This document shows, one piece after another, positions 43,582-53,105 of a stretch of 58,985 nt of DNA. Below the pieces are notes generated by a model. That model made no database searches and was not told the DNA's origin. It saw nothing but the letters and a program-made list of their open reading frames with translations. This DNA is from Nitrospiraceae bacterium (GTDB lineage Bacteria; Nitrospirota; Nitrospiria; Nitrospirales; Nitrospiraceae). The stretch covers positions 1 through 58,985 of the forward strand of contig JABFSG010000012.1 in NCBI GenBank assembly GCA_013140715.1, read 5' to 3'. The position numbers were made by a program, and so were the translations under genes. Position 1 is the first letter of the stretch. Each line of letters begins with the position of its first letter.

Positions 43582-44294
43582 CAGAAATTTCCTGCGACGG
43601 AGGCGCTCAACTTCTGCTGAAGGAGAGGAGTAGCTTCGTCCTCATTCAGTTTTTTCTGGTGCACGTCGGCGGCGAGACGCGTTTGATAGACGCCAGGATG
43701 CTGGGCTGTTCCAGATTTGGCCGGAGCTGGAGCTGAAGCGGTCGCGCCCTGTTCAGTGATTTGGATATCGGCGACGCAGGCATAGTTCACATCATCCGGC
43801 ACCTTGGGTGTTGAAGGGCCGCTGAACAAACTCCCAATCGCACTACCGACACCCTCGATTGCGCTCAATCCCATCGACGCGGCAGAGCCGATCAGTGCTC
43901 CCTGCGGTCCCGCCATGCTGGCCATGCCGGTTAAGCTCTGAAGCCCGCCCATCATCGACGAACCAAATCCGCCCCCGTACCCACTCGCGACGATCGCCTC
44001 CACCGGCATCTCCGGTTTGGTGATGTTGCAGTAGACGATATTGGCCAGGACGATGTAGTGCGCTGCACCGTAATCCTGTATGATTTTATACCCCTTCGCG
44101 GTGAGCCGTGCCCCAAGATCGTGGAACGACACGCCTTGATTGTCGGACGAGTTGCGCGTCTGAATGTAGATAGTCTTGGCCGTCGACGGTGGGAGAAAGA
44201 AGGTATTGCTGGCGATGAGATCGGTATCTTTGATGTTGCCGGCGTAGGCCGTGAGAGGGAGCGCAATGAGAAGAGGCAGCAGGGCGTATCGCAT
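43581..44294 (-). CDS. TraT-like exported protein
   Basis: 237 residues. Signal peptide YALLPLLIALPLTAYA, without a lipobox cysteine. TIYIQTRNSSDNQGVSFHDLGARLTAKGYK, YIVLANIVYCN, and a central Gly/Ala/Ser stretch (about 95-145) of the kind that inserts in membranes in TraT. C-terminal HQKKLNEDEATPLLQQKLSAS parallels the downstream gene, so the two are paralogues. ATG 44294 preceded by GAGGTG. Confidence 0.75.
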   Translation of the reverse strand: MRYALLPLLIALPLTAYAGNIKDTDLIASNTFFLPPSTAKTIYIQTRNSSDNQGVSFHDLGARLTAKGYKIIQDYGAAHYIVLANIVYCNITKPEMPVEAIVASGYGGGFGSSMMGGLQSLTGMASMAGPQGALIGSAASMGLSAIEGVGSAIGSLFSGPSTPKVPDDVNYACVADIQITEQGATASAPAPAKSGTAQHPGVYQTRLAADVHQKKLNEDEATPLLQQKLSASVAGNF

Positions 44295-44464
44295 GGACAC
44301 CTCGCAGCGTAGCGGGACGAATTCTACGCAAGAGGCCATGAGAATAGCAATGCCTGCATGTTGATAGTGTATTGTCTCTTCAGGCTGTCTTGAAGAAAAC
44401 CTGCGCTTGGGCTAGCATGGCGGCCATTCCAGCCGCAGGGTGGTCCCTCACCGGGAAACCGCTG

Positions 44465-46618
44465 ATGCCGACCCACTTGTTCCTGCTCCTCTCCATTGCG
44501 TTCGTGACGGCCAGTTGCCTGGGCGGCGACAAACACCTGCCGTCCTCGAACCCGCCGGAGTACGATCCCAAGAAAGTCCATACGGCACCGGTTGCGCAAC
44601 CCAGTGCGCCGGCCATGGTGGCTAAACCGACCGAGCTGGACTTGCTCCGGTCCAAGCTCGACTCGCTCGAAACGGGCTCGAAAGAAAAGGGCGAGGGAAA
44701 GAAGGTACCGATCGATCCGAACTTGCTCCAACTCTTCAAGGGAGTCACCAGCCCCTGCGAGGCCCTGTCACGGCTAGCGCCTGGTCTGGGCAGTACACAG
44801 CTCTTTGCGGGTCAGGAGGGAGTGGCGTTGAAGAAGGCTCTCGGCCCGGACGCCGACGGCATTGCGCGTCGAATGGACGAGCGATTGGCGGAAGGATTGA
44901 AACGGTCGCTCGGCCCCGGCGCGTCAGATTGTCCGATCTCGGTGCGGCAACGGAAGAGCAGCCGTCTCAAGAACCCGTTTCAACCAGCTCGCGTCGTTCT
45001 GGCTCATGCGTCGTCCAGCGTGCCTTTTCTCCTGGCCCAGACGACCATACCTGAGACGTCCCAGGATGACTATGACGTTCAGAAGAGTTTGCACCGAGAA
45101 GATCCGCCTCCCGAGTGGGTGGGTTGGAAGACGACCGATACCATGACGAGGATCGGCAAGGAGGACCGGCCCACGAACGGCATTCGAGAAGATTATGAGA
45201 TGATCATTGCGCCCAAGGCGAAACAGTGCCCTCATCTGGAGGGGCCTGAATTGAAGGGGATGGTCGACGGGACATTTGACTGGTCCTACACGATGTTTCG
45301 GGCGACACCGGGACCGCAATCGGTGCTCTACCGCCGAAAAATTCAGGCCACGCTCAAGGGGGATGTCGATGACAGTGCCCAGTTGAAAAAGGTGGTGAAA
45401 TATGATGCCGCCATCACGTTTCAACACATCGGCTCCGAACTTCCGCACTATGCTAACTCAGGCACGATCCATGGGGAATTCACGATCGATCAGCGAACAG
45501 GAATACCCGAAGAGTTTAGGATCATTACGGTCTCAGGTTTTTCGGAAGGGGAGGCTCAGACAAGAGACGCACAGCTACTCGGAACGCTCACAGCCCTCAT
45601 GGCCTTTTTTTCAGGACAAGAGTATGTCGACGCCGAGAAAATATGGAAGCATCCCAACACCTGCGTAGAAATCACCTTCACGCCGGCGACCAAGACAAAA
45701 AAGTTTGTTCCAAACGAATCGACTCCGGTGAAGACGGAACTGCGGACCAAAAAGGAACAGACGGTCGTTCCGGCAAAGTTCAAGGAGGCAAGGGAGCGGC
45801 CAAGGGAGGGCAATGGTCGTGTGTCGCCAAGGGAGAAAGAGTCGCAGCTCAACACTCCGGCGACGTTCACCTACCAGACTCCGGCGACCAAGGTGAGGCA
45901 CAGTGGTTTCCGGGTGAAGGCGGTCTCTCGCGCGGGAATGGCAGAAGAGAAGGATGGCGAATGGGAATTAGCCCCTTCTTCTTATGTCCTTGAATTCAAG
46001 TCGCACATCGTTCAGAGCCCGTTGAATCTTCCGGTTACGGATTTCGGCGTGAGTATGGGGAGTGTGGGCGGGTTCGATGCCCATGTCCAGGCGACAGTAC
46101 CGCTCCGACGGAGGGACGATGGCGAATGGGTAGGGGAAGGCGAGATGCAGTATGAGACTCGACCAACAACTCAGGCGGCTCATTGCGAAATCCGTATTCA
46201 GGGTTCCGGCAAGACCACCTTTCATGTGAAGGGAGGCTCGATCGGCACCGACCCTGAGCCATTTGCCGTGAACTTGATTATTCTTCCAGGGGAAACAGGG
46301 GAACTGACAGACATCCACTGTAAGAGTGGCAATACGCCTGAAAAAATGAAGGAGTTGTTTGCGACACAAGGTGTGCAGGACGGTCGTGAGGCACATAGCG
46401 TGACAAAAGGTATGAGATGGAGCTTGCTCTTCGGCACCACTCGCCGCAGGACATTCAATATGACTAGGGGAGGCTACGAGATCGGAGGCTGGACGCCGGT
46501 ACAGGGTTCCGATGTCATTGCGAAGAAGACGATCACCGTGAGCTGCGCTGTCGTCCCACTTTTGCCCTGCCAAGAGGTGACCGAGTTAACCTTGAAACAG
46601 GCCGAAACATCGGAGTGA
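44465..46618 (+). CDS. Large lipoprotein of unknown function
   Basis: About 717 residues. Signal peptide THLFLLLSIAFVTASC with lipobox TASC. Residues about 25-110 are Pro/Lys-rich with a short coil (ELDLLRSKLDSLETGS). Middle: SYTMFRATPGPQSVLYRRKIQA and EFTIDQRTGIPEEFRIITVSG. Linker about 430-475 is very basic (KKEQTVVPAKFKEARERPRE). The C-terminal part is beta-rich with Cys pairs and ends SCAVVPLLPCQEVTELTLKQ. No family recognised. Divergent from traT-like genes. ATG 44465 preferred for the lipobox. Confidence 0.7.
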   Translation: MPTHLFLLLSIAFVTASCLGGDKHLPSSNPPEYDPKKVHTAPVAQPSAPAMVAKPTELDLLRSKLDSLETGSKEKGEGKKVPIDPNLLQLFKGVTSPCEALSRLAPGLGSTQLFAGQEGVALKKALGPDADGIARRMDERLAEGLKRSLGPGASDCPISVRQRKSSRLKNPFQPARVVLAHASSSVPFLLAQTTIPETSQDDYDVQKSLHREDPPPEWVGWKTTDTMTRIGKEDRPTNGIREDYEMIIAPKAKQCPHLEGPELKGMVDGTFDWSYTMFRATPGPQSVLYRRKIQATLKGDVDDSAQLKKVVKYDAAITFQHIGSELPHYANSGTIHGEFTIDQRTGIPEEFRIITVSGFSEGEAQTRDAQLLGTLTALMAFFSGQEYVDAEKIWKHPNTCVEITFTPATKTKKFVPNESTPVKTELRTKKEQTVVPAKFKEARERPREGNGRVSPREKESQLNTPATFTYQTPATKVRHSGFRVKAVSRAGMAEEKDGEWELAPSSYVLEFKSHIVQSPLNLPVTDFGVSMGSVGGFDAHVQATVPLRRRDDGEWVGEGEMQYETRPTTQAAHCEIRIQGSGKTTFHVKGGSIGTDPEPFAVNLIILPGETGELTDIHCKSGNTPEKMKELFATQGVQDGREAHSVTKGMRWSLLFGTTRRRTFNMTRGGYEIGGWTPVQGSDVIAKKTITVSCAVVPLLPCQEVTELTLKQAETSE

Positions 46619-46797
46619 TGGACTCCGGCGATAGCCAGTTGTGCAACGCGGTGAGTCGTGATTTCCCGGCGATAAATCTTTTGAAGAGGTGGACGTATGT
46701 TGGCAACAACGGTGTGGTGGCAACCAAGACGCTCCACGGCAGTTGCGGTGGTTTCTGTGAAGATGTGACTGTCTTCACGCTGAAGGAGGGAAGGTAA
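46618..46797 (+). pseudogene. Remnant of a duplicated C-terminus of the preceding lipoprotein
   Basis: About 59 codons in one frame starting on the stop of the large lipoprotein. The end (RWTYVGNNGVVATKTLHGSC, FCEDVTVFTLKEG) parallels the end of its neighbour (GWTPVQGSDVIAKKTITVSC, PCQEVTELTLKQ): same W-T-V, V-A-K-T, S-C, C-x-x-V-T, T-L-K spacing. Without a signal or complete domain it is probably a leftover of tandem duplication, though a short functional protein cannot be excluded. Confidence 0.5.
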
Positions 46798-46851
46798 CCA
46801 GCCGACGCGGGCATCGACTATGGTTCATGGGCGCTTCTTGAACTTCAGTCC

Positions 46852-47217
46852 ATGCCCGCCTACCATAACCCCATGCTTCCTCCTGAACGCACCCCACGTC
46901 AGCGGATCATGGAACTGCTGGTCGGCACGCGCCTGACGACCCACCAATTAGCCCAGATGATCGCGATTCCTGAGAAGCAGGTTGAGGATCATCTCATACA
47001 TGTGGTGAAATCGATCTCGCAGGATAAGACCCGGCGATTCATCCTGGAGCCATCCCGCTGCCAGGACTGCGATTTCGTCTTCCGCGATCGCCGACGGCTC
47101 ACCAGACCCAGCCGCTGCCCGAACTGTCGTAGCGAAGACATCACCGCCCCGCGTTACGGCATCGACTCGGTCGGATCACGACTTGGCATAATGGACAGCA
47201 ATGCGTCAGGTCGGTAG
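46852..47217 (+). CDS. HTH plus zinc-ribbon transcriptional regulator
   Basis: 121 residues. N-terminal winged-helix-like segment TPRQRIMELLVGTRLTTHQLAQMIAIPEKQVEDHL, then a zinc ribbon with CQDCDF and CPNCRS. This is the COG3357-type layout, more often seen in archaea and some deep-branching bacteria. Target unknown. ATG 46852 or 46873. Followed immediately by a small lipoprotein. Confidence 0.85.
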   Translation: MPAYHNPMLPPERTPRQRIMELLVGTRLTTHQLAQMIAIPEKQVEDHLIHVVKSISQDKTRRFILEPSRCQDCDFVFRDRRRLTRPSRCPNCRSEDITAPRYGIDSVGSRLGIMDSNASGR

Positions 47218-47242
47218 GATGCTTCCAGAAAGGACGATCAGG

Positions 47243-47464
47243 ATGACCACACGACTCATGCTCTCCACCCTCTGCTGTGTCGTTCTACTGAGCTGTTCTG
47301 GCGACAAGGCGAAGGAACTGCTCGAAACTGCCGAGTTCGAAGAGCGGCAGCAGAATCTTCCCCACGCAAAACAGTTGTACGAGGATATTGTCCGTCTCTA
47401 TCCCTCCAGCCCACAGGCAGAAACCGCTCGCACACGCCTCGACTTACTCAATAAAGCCCCGTAG
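47243..47464 (+). CDS. Small TPR-like lipoprotein
   Basis: 73 residues. Lipobox LLSC near residue 16; the mature part is one TPR-like hairpin: AKELLETAEFEERQQNLPHAKQLYEDIVRLYPSSPQAE. BamD and YbgF-like proteins share this motif in longer form. ATG 47243 with AAAGGA upstream; the frame also opens earlier inside the regulator gene. Function unknown. Confidence 0.7.
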   Translation: MTTRLMLSTLCCVVLLSCSGDKAKELLETAEFEERQQNLPHAKQLYEDIVRLYPSSPQAETARTRLDLLNKAP

Positions 47465-47585
47465 CCCATCTGGCCAGTTCATCCCTCAGCGATGACCCGA
47501 TAAGCCGTGAGGCCAAGCGACAGAGGATCCGATCCCACCATTGCGTCCTCCAATGTCCCGGCTCCCGCGCTTCACGTTTCACGCC

Positions 47586-48467
47586 TCACGGACTACCATC
47601 GTGGTAATCCCACAGATCAGAGCCTCGGCCTGAACCTGTGGAAAGCCATTCATGAAATCCCGGAATACGGAACGACAAGAGGTTCTGAATTTTGTCGCAG
47701 CGGAGCGAAAGGTCGGCGGGCCTGGGACTCCCAACATGGTTCCGTGCGGAGCTTTGGACAAGCCGACCTTGTAACTCCGGATACCAAGGCAGCAAGGCTT
47801 CCCCGATTTCCCAGCGCGAGAGCCGTTCGCACCCGCCCAGGTGATAGAGGCCCGGCTTCTTGCAATCGACGAGTTCCCAGATGACTCTGGCGATGACCGC
47901 GGCAGGAAGCGGGCAGCGAAATTCGTCGGCATAGAGCACCACATCCTTACCGGCCCTCGCGGTCCGACACATATCCTCGACAAAACCCCTGTCGCCTGTC
48001 TCCGACGTTCCGGCAGTCAGGACAATCCGAACGACTGTATGAAGAGGATTCTGCAGGACAGCCCGTTCGGCTTCCAGTTTTGTTTGGCCATACACGTTGA
48101 CCGGGTTCGGTTCATCCTGCTCTCCATACCAGCCGGTCTTTCCATCGAAGACTTCCCCGCTGGACAGGAAGATGAAAGGAATAGTCTGGGACAGTTGCGC
48201 GAGGTGAGCCGTAGCCTCCACATTGATGCGGCGGGCCGATGCAGGATCTTGCTCGCAATCCTTGGTTCGGCTGAGCGCGGCACAATGGATGAGGAGGTCA
48301 GGATTCAGCGCATGAATCCACGCTTCGACGTTCGAGGTTTCAGTCAGCTCGAGATCCGCGCGAGTCAGCCCCTGCACACCCCAATCAGGAGCCCATCGAG
48401 GAGCGGTTTTGACAAGGTACTGCCCGATCAATCCCGCCGCCCCGGTGATGACCGCGCGAGGTATCAT
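47586..48467 (-). CDS. SDR-family reductase (RmlD-like)
   Basis: 293 residues of the extended SDR / dTDP-4-dehydrorhamnose reductase type. GAAGLIGQYLV (NAD(P) loop), HCAALSRTKDCE, active-site SSGEVFDGKTGWY, and catalytic VYGQTKLEAE. No rml neighbours, so the sugar-nucleotide role is open. The stop codon lies in a CACGCCTCACGG word shared with the repeat at 24375-24439. Confidence 0.85.
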   Translation of the reverse strand: MIPRAVITGAAGLIGQYLVKTAPRWAPDWGVQGLTRADLELTETSNVEAWIHALNPDLLIHCAALSRTKDCEQDPASARRINVEATAHLAQLSQTIPFIFLSSGEVFDGKTGWYGEQDEPNPVNVYGQTKLEAERAVLQNPLHTVVRIVLTAGTSETGDRGFVEDMCRTARAGKDVVLYADEFRCPLPAAVIARVIWELVDCKKPGLYHLGGCERLSRWEIGEALLPWYPELQGRLVQSSARNHVGSPRPADLSLRCDKIQNLLSFRIPGFHEWLSTGSGRGSDLWDYHDGSP

Positions 48468-48486
48468 GGTGAGGGACTCTCTGATA

Positions 48487-48765
48487 GGCTACTGAAAAAC
48501 TCTGTAATCACCCAGCATCTTAAGGCCGACCTTCTCACCCGCCCAACCCCGGCGACTATTTCACCCACACGCCCTGAGTCTGCCAAGACAGTCTCTACAC
48601 CCTGGGGCGCGCCTTTTCCCAAGTGAGGCCGCAGCGCGCAGTCCCAATAGTGGGGTGGATGGGATGATCCCAACTGCGCGCGTCGAACGAGCACATTCCT
48701 ATCGTGCGCGTTCCGCGAGCAAGGGGATCGTCCCAGCTACCCCATCCCCGCTTTTTCAGCATCCT
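48487..48765. mobile_element. MITE-like element 4 (degenerate)
   Basis: The left end AGGCTACTGAAAAACTC (48487) is near-complementary to the right end GCTTTTTCAGCATCCT (48750-48765). Inside are CTTCTCACCCGCCCAACCCC (reverse of element 3 text) and CAACTGCGCGC. About 280 bp, no coding capacity. It occupies the whole gap between the SDR gene and ettA, abutting the ettA stop codon. Confidence 0.7.
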
Positions 48766-48766
48766 G

Positions 48767-50446
<1,680 letters not shown>

Positions 50447-50518
50447 GCGTTCCCCTATTTGTGATGGACTGCTGAGTTGAAAAGAACGATCTATTCACAG
50501 AAACCGATGGAAAACCTG

Positions 50519-51325
50519 CTACAGCGAGTGCAGGGCTTGGAGTCCCGAGTTTGCCTGGGCGGCCAGGCCGGCCAGACCGGCCCTGACCTCCGACCCGTTG
50601 CGCACAGGACTAGTAAAGGCCACCCTTCCGCCCTGCATGCGTCCTGGAGTGGTGATCCGAAGATGAAAGCCCAACCGATCCAGCGCCGTCACCGTCGCCT
50701 GCTGCGCCTCCACATTGCCGAACACACGGGCCAGCAGCAGCAGCGTCGCCGCCTGCTCTATATTGATTTCACGGATCAAGTTCGAAGCCTCGTCCGCAAG
50801 GGGATCCACGGCAGCCCCTGCGTAATCGCCCGGCATGACCCAGCCCATCGACCCAAAACCCCCGACAAAATAGATATCCGTTAGTGCCATGCGGAAAAAT
50901 CCGAAGTCTTGGAAGTCCACCCAGTAGGAAGCATTGTCATGACGCTCCAGGTAGAGCGCGCGAACTTCTGCAATCTCCTCCTTCGGCACCTTGGTCACCG
51001 ACCCCATCAACGTCACCCGAGCCGCGCCCAGCGGATCGCTGCGGCTCTCAGGCTGTGTCACCAACAGGCTGGCGCGTGGATCGCTCAGGAGATTTTGCGT
51101 ATGCATTGCCATCGTGCTGATGAGAAACACCGGTTGCCCATGATCGTCCAACCCATAGGGCATCACAGACCCGAAGGGCCAGCCAGGTTGTTTGCGTAAG
51201 AGAGTCGAGAGGCTACCGGTCTGCTGCAAGTGGACCAGAGTCCTGGCCCGCTCTGCATGGGACGGTTCAGGAACCTCAGGACCGTCTGAATCGGACCCGC
51301 TATTATGTTGTCGCGATGATGTCAT
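50519..51325 (-). CDS. HugZ-like / PPOX-type flavin or heme-binding protein
   Basis: 268 residues: split-barrel PNPOx domain (GWPFGSVMPYGLDDHGQPVFLISTMAMHTQNL, DPRASLLVT) followed by a DUF2470-like C-terminal domain (REINIEQAATLLLLARVFG, ALDRLGFHLRI). This two-domain layout matches HugZ heme oxygenases and chloroplast PPOX relatives. The heme ligand cannot be confirmed. 122 bases after the small Cys-rich gene, same strand. Confidence 0.85.
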   Translation of the reverse strand: MTSSRQHNSGSDSDGPEVPEPSHAERARTLVHLQQTGSLSTLLRKQPGWPFGSVMPYGLDDHGQPVFLISTMAMHTQNLLSDPRASLLVTQPESRSDPLGAARVTLMGSVTKVPKEEIAEVRALYLERHDNASYWVDFQDFGFFRMALTDIYFVGGFGSMGWVMPGDYAGAAVDPLADEASNLIREINIEQAATLLLLARVFGNVEAQQATVTALDRLGFHLRITTPGRMQGGRVAFTSPVRNGSEVRAGLAGLAAQANSGLQALHSL

Positions 51326-51447
51326 ATGTGATCTCTTGTCTGTGCAATAAACCGGATGACACCTTACCCTGGATCTATCCTACATTTCTACTGAGGGAGG
51401 GACGTAACAGACGGTTCCGTATTCGGAATATGCTGGAACGAAGCGAC

Positions 51448-51615
51448 TCAGATGCCCATCTCCTCCGACAGCCGGACCTCCGATGCGTCGTCGATTTCCT
51501 CAAGGCAACTGAAGCAGGTAAACGGAAACCGGTCGATGGGGATCGCGCAGACCTCGCCGACGGGCGATTCATCGAGCGCCGGACAGCCGCATTCTTTGTG
51601 AATGAGTGTGAGCAT
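51448..51615 (-). CDS. 55-aa Cys-rich protein (probable zinc ribbon)
   Basis: Read directly from the minus strand: starts MLTLIHKECGCPALDESP, contains FPFTCFSCLEEID, and ends SEEMGI. Cysteines at 9, 11, 23, 34 and 37 plus His 6; C34-x2-C37 looks like half of a zinc ribbon. The ATG lies nine bases after the upstream hydrolase stop, with TGAGG upstream. Last gene of the four-gene cluster. No family recognised. Confidence 0.65.
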   Translation of the reverse strand: MLTLIHKECGCPALDESPVGEVCAIPIDRFPFTCFSCLEEIDDASEVRLSEEMGI

Positions 51616-51624
51616 AATGGGGCC

Positions 51625-52380
51625 TCAGGGTTGTCCTACGACCAATTGATGAAACTGTTCCACGTTCTCAGGACTGCTCAATCGATGGTCGCCTGGAACC
51701 AGATTGAGCTCTACAGGAAAGGCCACATCCTTGGCTAAGAGCTGTTCGACAAACTGCCTGCTGCCGCCCGGAAGGATCACGCTATCTTGCAATCCGTGTA
51801 AGATCGTCGTATGCACCTGTCTGAGACGATCGAAGCTGGCCTTCCAATAGGCCTCGCTCTCCTCGACCCATTTCCACGCGAGAGGCCAGTCCTTGTGAGC
51901 CGGCTCATCGTCCCAGGGCATCCAGCCAGCGCCTTGCCAGGCCTGTCTCCTTTCAGGATCAATCGACTTCGCCCGCAGTCCCATCATGTTGAATGCTGGA
52001 GCGATAAGGACAAGCCGCTCAATCTGCTCGAGCTCCTGCGCCATCAGCCAGGCGATCCACCCTCCAAGTGAATTGCCGACAAGGGTCAGCGGCGGACCGG
52101 TGTCGAGAGTGCGGAGTACCGTTCGCGCATCCGCGATCCAATCTGACAGGGTGTAGTCGGTGAAGTTTCCACCCGATTCTCCAAACCCCCGCACATCATA
52201 ACAACAGAAACCCCAGCCCTTCTCCTCACACCACTGAACCAATGCCTTGCTCTTGTTGCCCCAGCGTTTCGACAGAAAGCCGGTGATAAAGAGGATCTGG
52301 CGATCCTGACCGATCGACCGGTCTCCACGAATCAGCTTGCCGTCTGTGGCTATGAGTTCAAATGAGTGGAGGCTACTCAT
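51625..52380 (-). CDS. Alpha/beta hydrolase
   Basis: 251 residues. FITGFLSKRWGNKSKALVQW, CCYDVRGFGESGG, nucleophile elbow GNSLGGWIAW, HGLQDSVILP (acid region) and PGDHRLSSPE (His). Lip cap between. The start at 52380 overlaps the upstream gene by eight bases. Close in style to YcjY/BEM46-like esterases; substrate unknown. Part of the 51.4-56.4 kb operon. Confidence 0.88.
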   Translation of the reverse strand: MSSLHSFELIATDGKLIRGDRSIGQDRQILFITGFLSKRWGNKSKALVQWCEEKGWGFCCYDVRGFGESGGNFTDYTLSDWIADARTVLRTLDTGPPLTLVGNSLGGWIAWLMAQELEQIERLVLIAPAFNMMGLRAKSIDPERRQAWQGAGWMPWDDEPAHKDWPLAWKWVEESEAYWKASFDRLRQVHTTILHGLQDSVILPGGSRQFVEQLLAKDVAFPVELNLVPGDHRLSSPENVEQFHQLVVGQP

Positions 52381-53095
52381 GTTTGGCAACCGCCTTGGCA
52401 ATAAAGGGTCCCAGCCGCTGCAGAACCGCTCTTGGAATCTCGTGGCCGCCGCGGAAGCTGTGCCATTCAACTGTGAGTCCTCCATGACTAAGCGTGTCTC
52501 GTAACCGTTCCGCTCCAACATAGGGCAGGATCTCGTCCTGTATCCCATGGCTTTGAAAGACCGGTAGCCCTTTGCGTTTTTGGAGCAACGGAGCCCATTC
52601 CTGTGTGGCGAGGAGCGTACCGGAAAGTTGGATCAACCCAGCATAGGGTTCTGTCGTCCTGAGCATCACATCACAAGAAAGCATGGCGCCCTGGGAAAAG
52701 CCCCCGAGGATAGTTTTGTGCGGGGCCGCGTTGAGATGTTGCTCGACCTCCTTGAGGAAGGCCAACATTGTCGTGCGCGCCGGAGCCAGGCCTTTGGGAA
52801 TATCCTGCGAGAGATCGCGGATCCGGCCTGCCGCTTGATCTGCGGCAATGCGCGCCATATCGATTAGCCACCAGGCTCGCGCATCTCTCGGCCCAAAGCT
52901 TAACGAAAGCGGGCCTTCGGGAAAGACAAATCTGATATCGGCCGGCACATTCAACACTTCGGCTAACGACACCAAGTCATGCCCTGGCGCCCCGAAGCCG
53001 TGCAAGAGCACAACGAGAGGGCCGTTGCCCCCACCCTTGCCATCGATACCACCTACGATCCGCGTCCGCAGCCCGCCTATCTGTGTTTCGCGCAT
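52373..53095 (-). CDS. Phospholipase/carboxylesterase-type serine hydrolase
   Basis: 240 residues of the acyl-protein-thioesterase / carboxylesterase group. VVLLHGFGAPGHDLVSLAEVL, RAWWLIDM, nucleophile in GGFSQGAMLS near residue 143, acid HGIQDEILPY near 194, His in FRGGHEIP near 224. The start is ten bases after the big membrane protein gene, with AAAGGA at its end as ribosome-binding site. Confidence 0.9.
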   Translation of the reverse strand: MRETQIGGLRTRIVGGIDGKGGGNGPLVVLLHGFGAPGHDLVSLAEVLNVPADIRFVFPEGPLSLSFGPRDARAWWLIDMARIAADQAAGRIRDLSQDIPKGLAPARTTMLAFLKEVEQHLNAAPHKTILGGFSQGAMLSCDVMLRTTEPYAGLIQLSGTLLATQEWAPLLQKRKGLPVFQSHGIQDEILPYVGAERLRDTLSHGGLTVEWHSFRGGHEIPRAVLQRLGPFIAKAVAKHE

Positions 53096-53105
53096 GAACG
53101 ATCCT

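Noticed and set aside
51316-51738. 140-codon plus-strand open frame over the hydrolase/HugZ gap
   Set aside because: It overlaps the 3' end of the hydrolase and the 55-aa gene antisense and lacks any family likeness.
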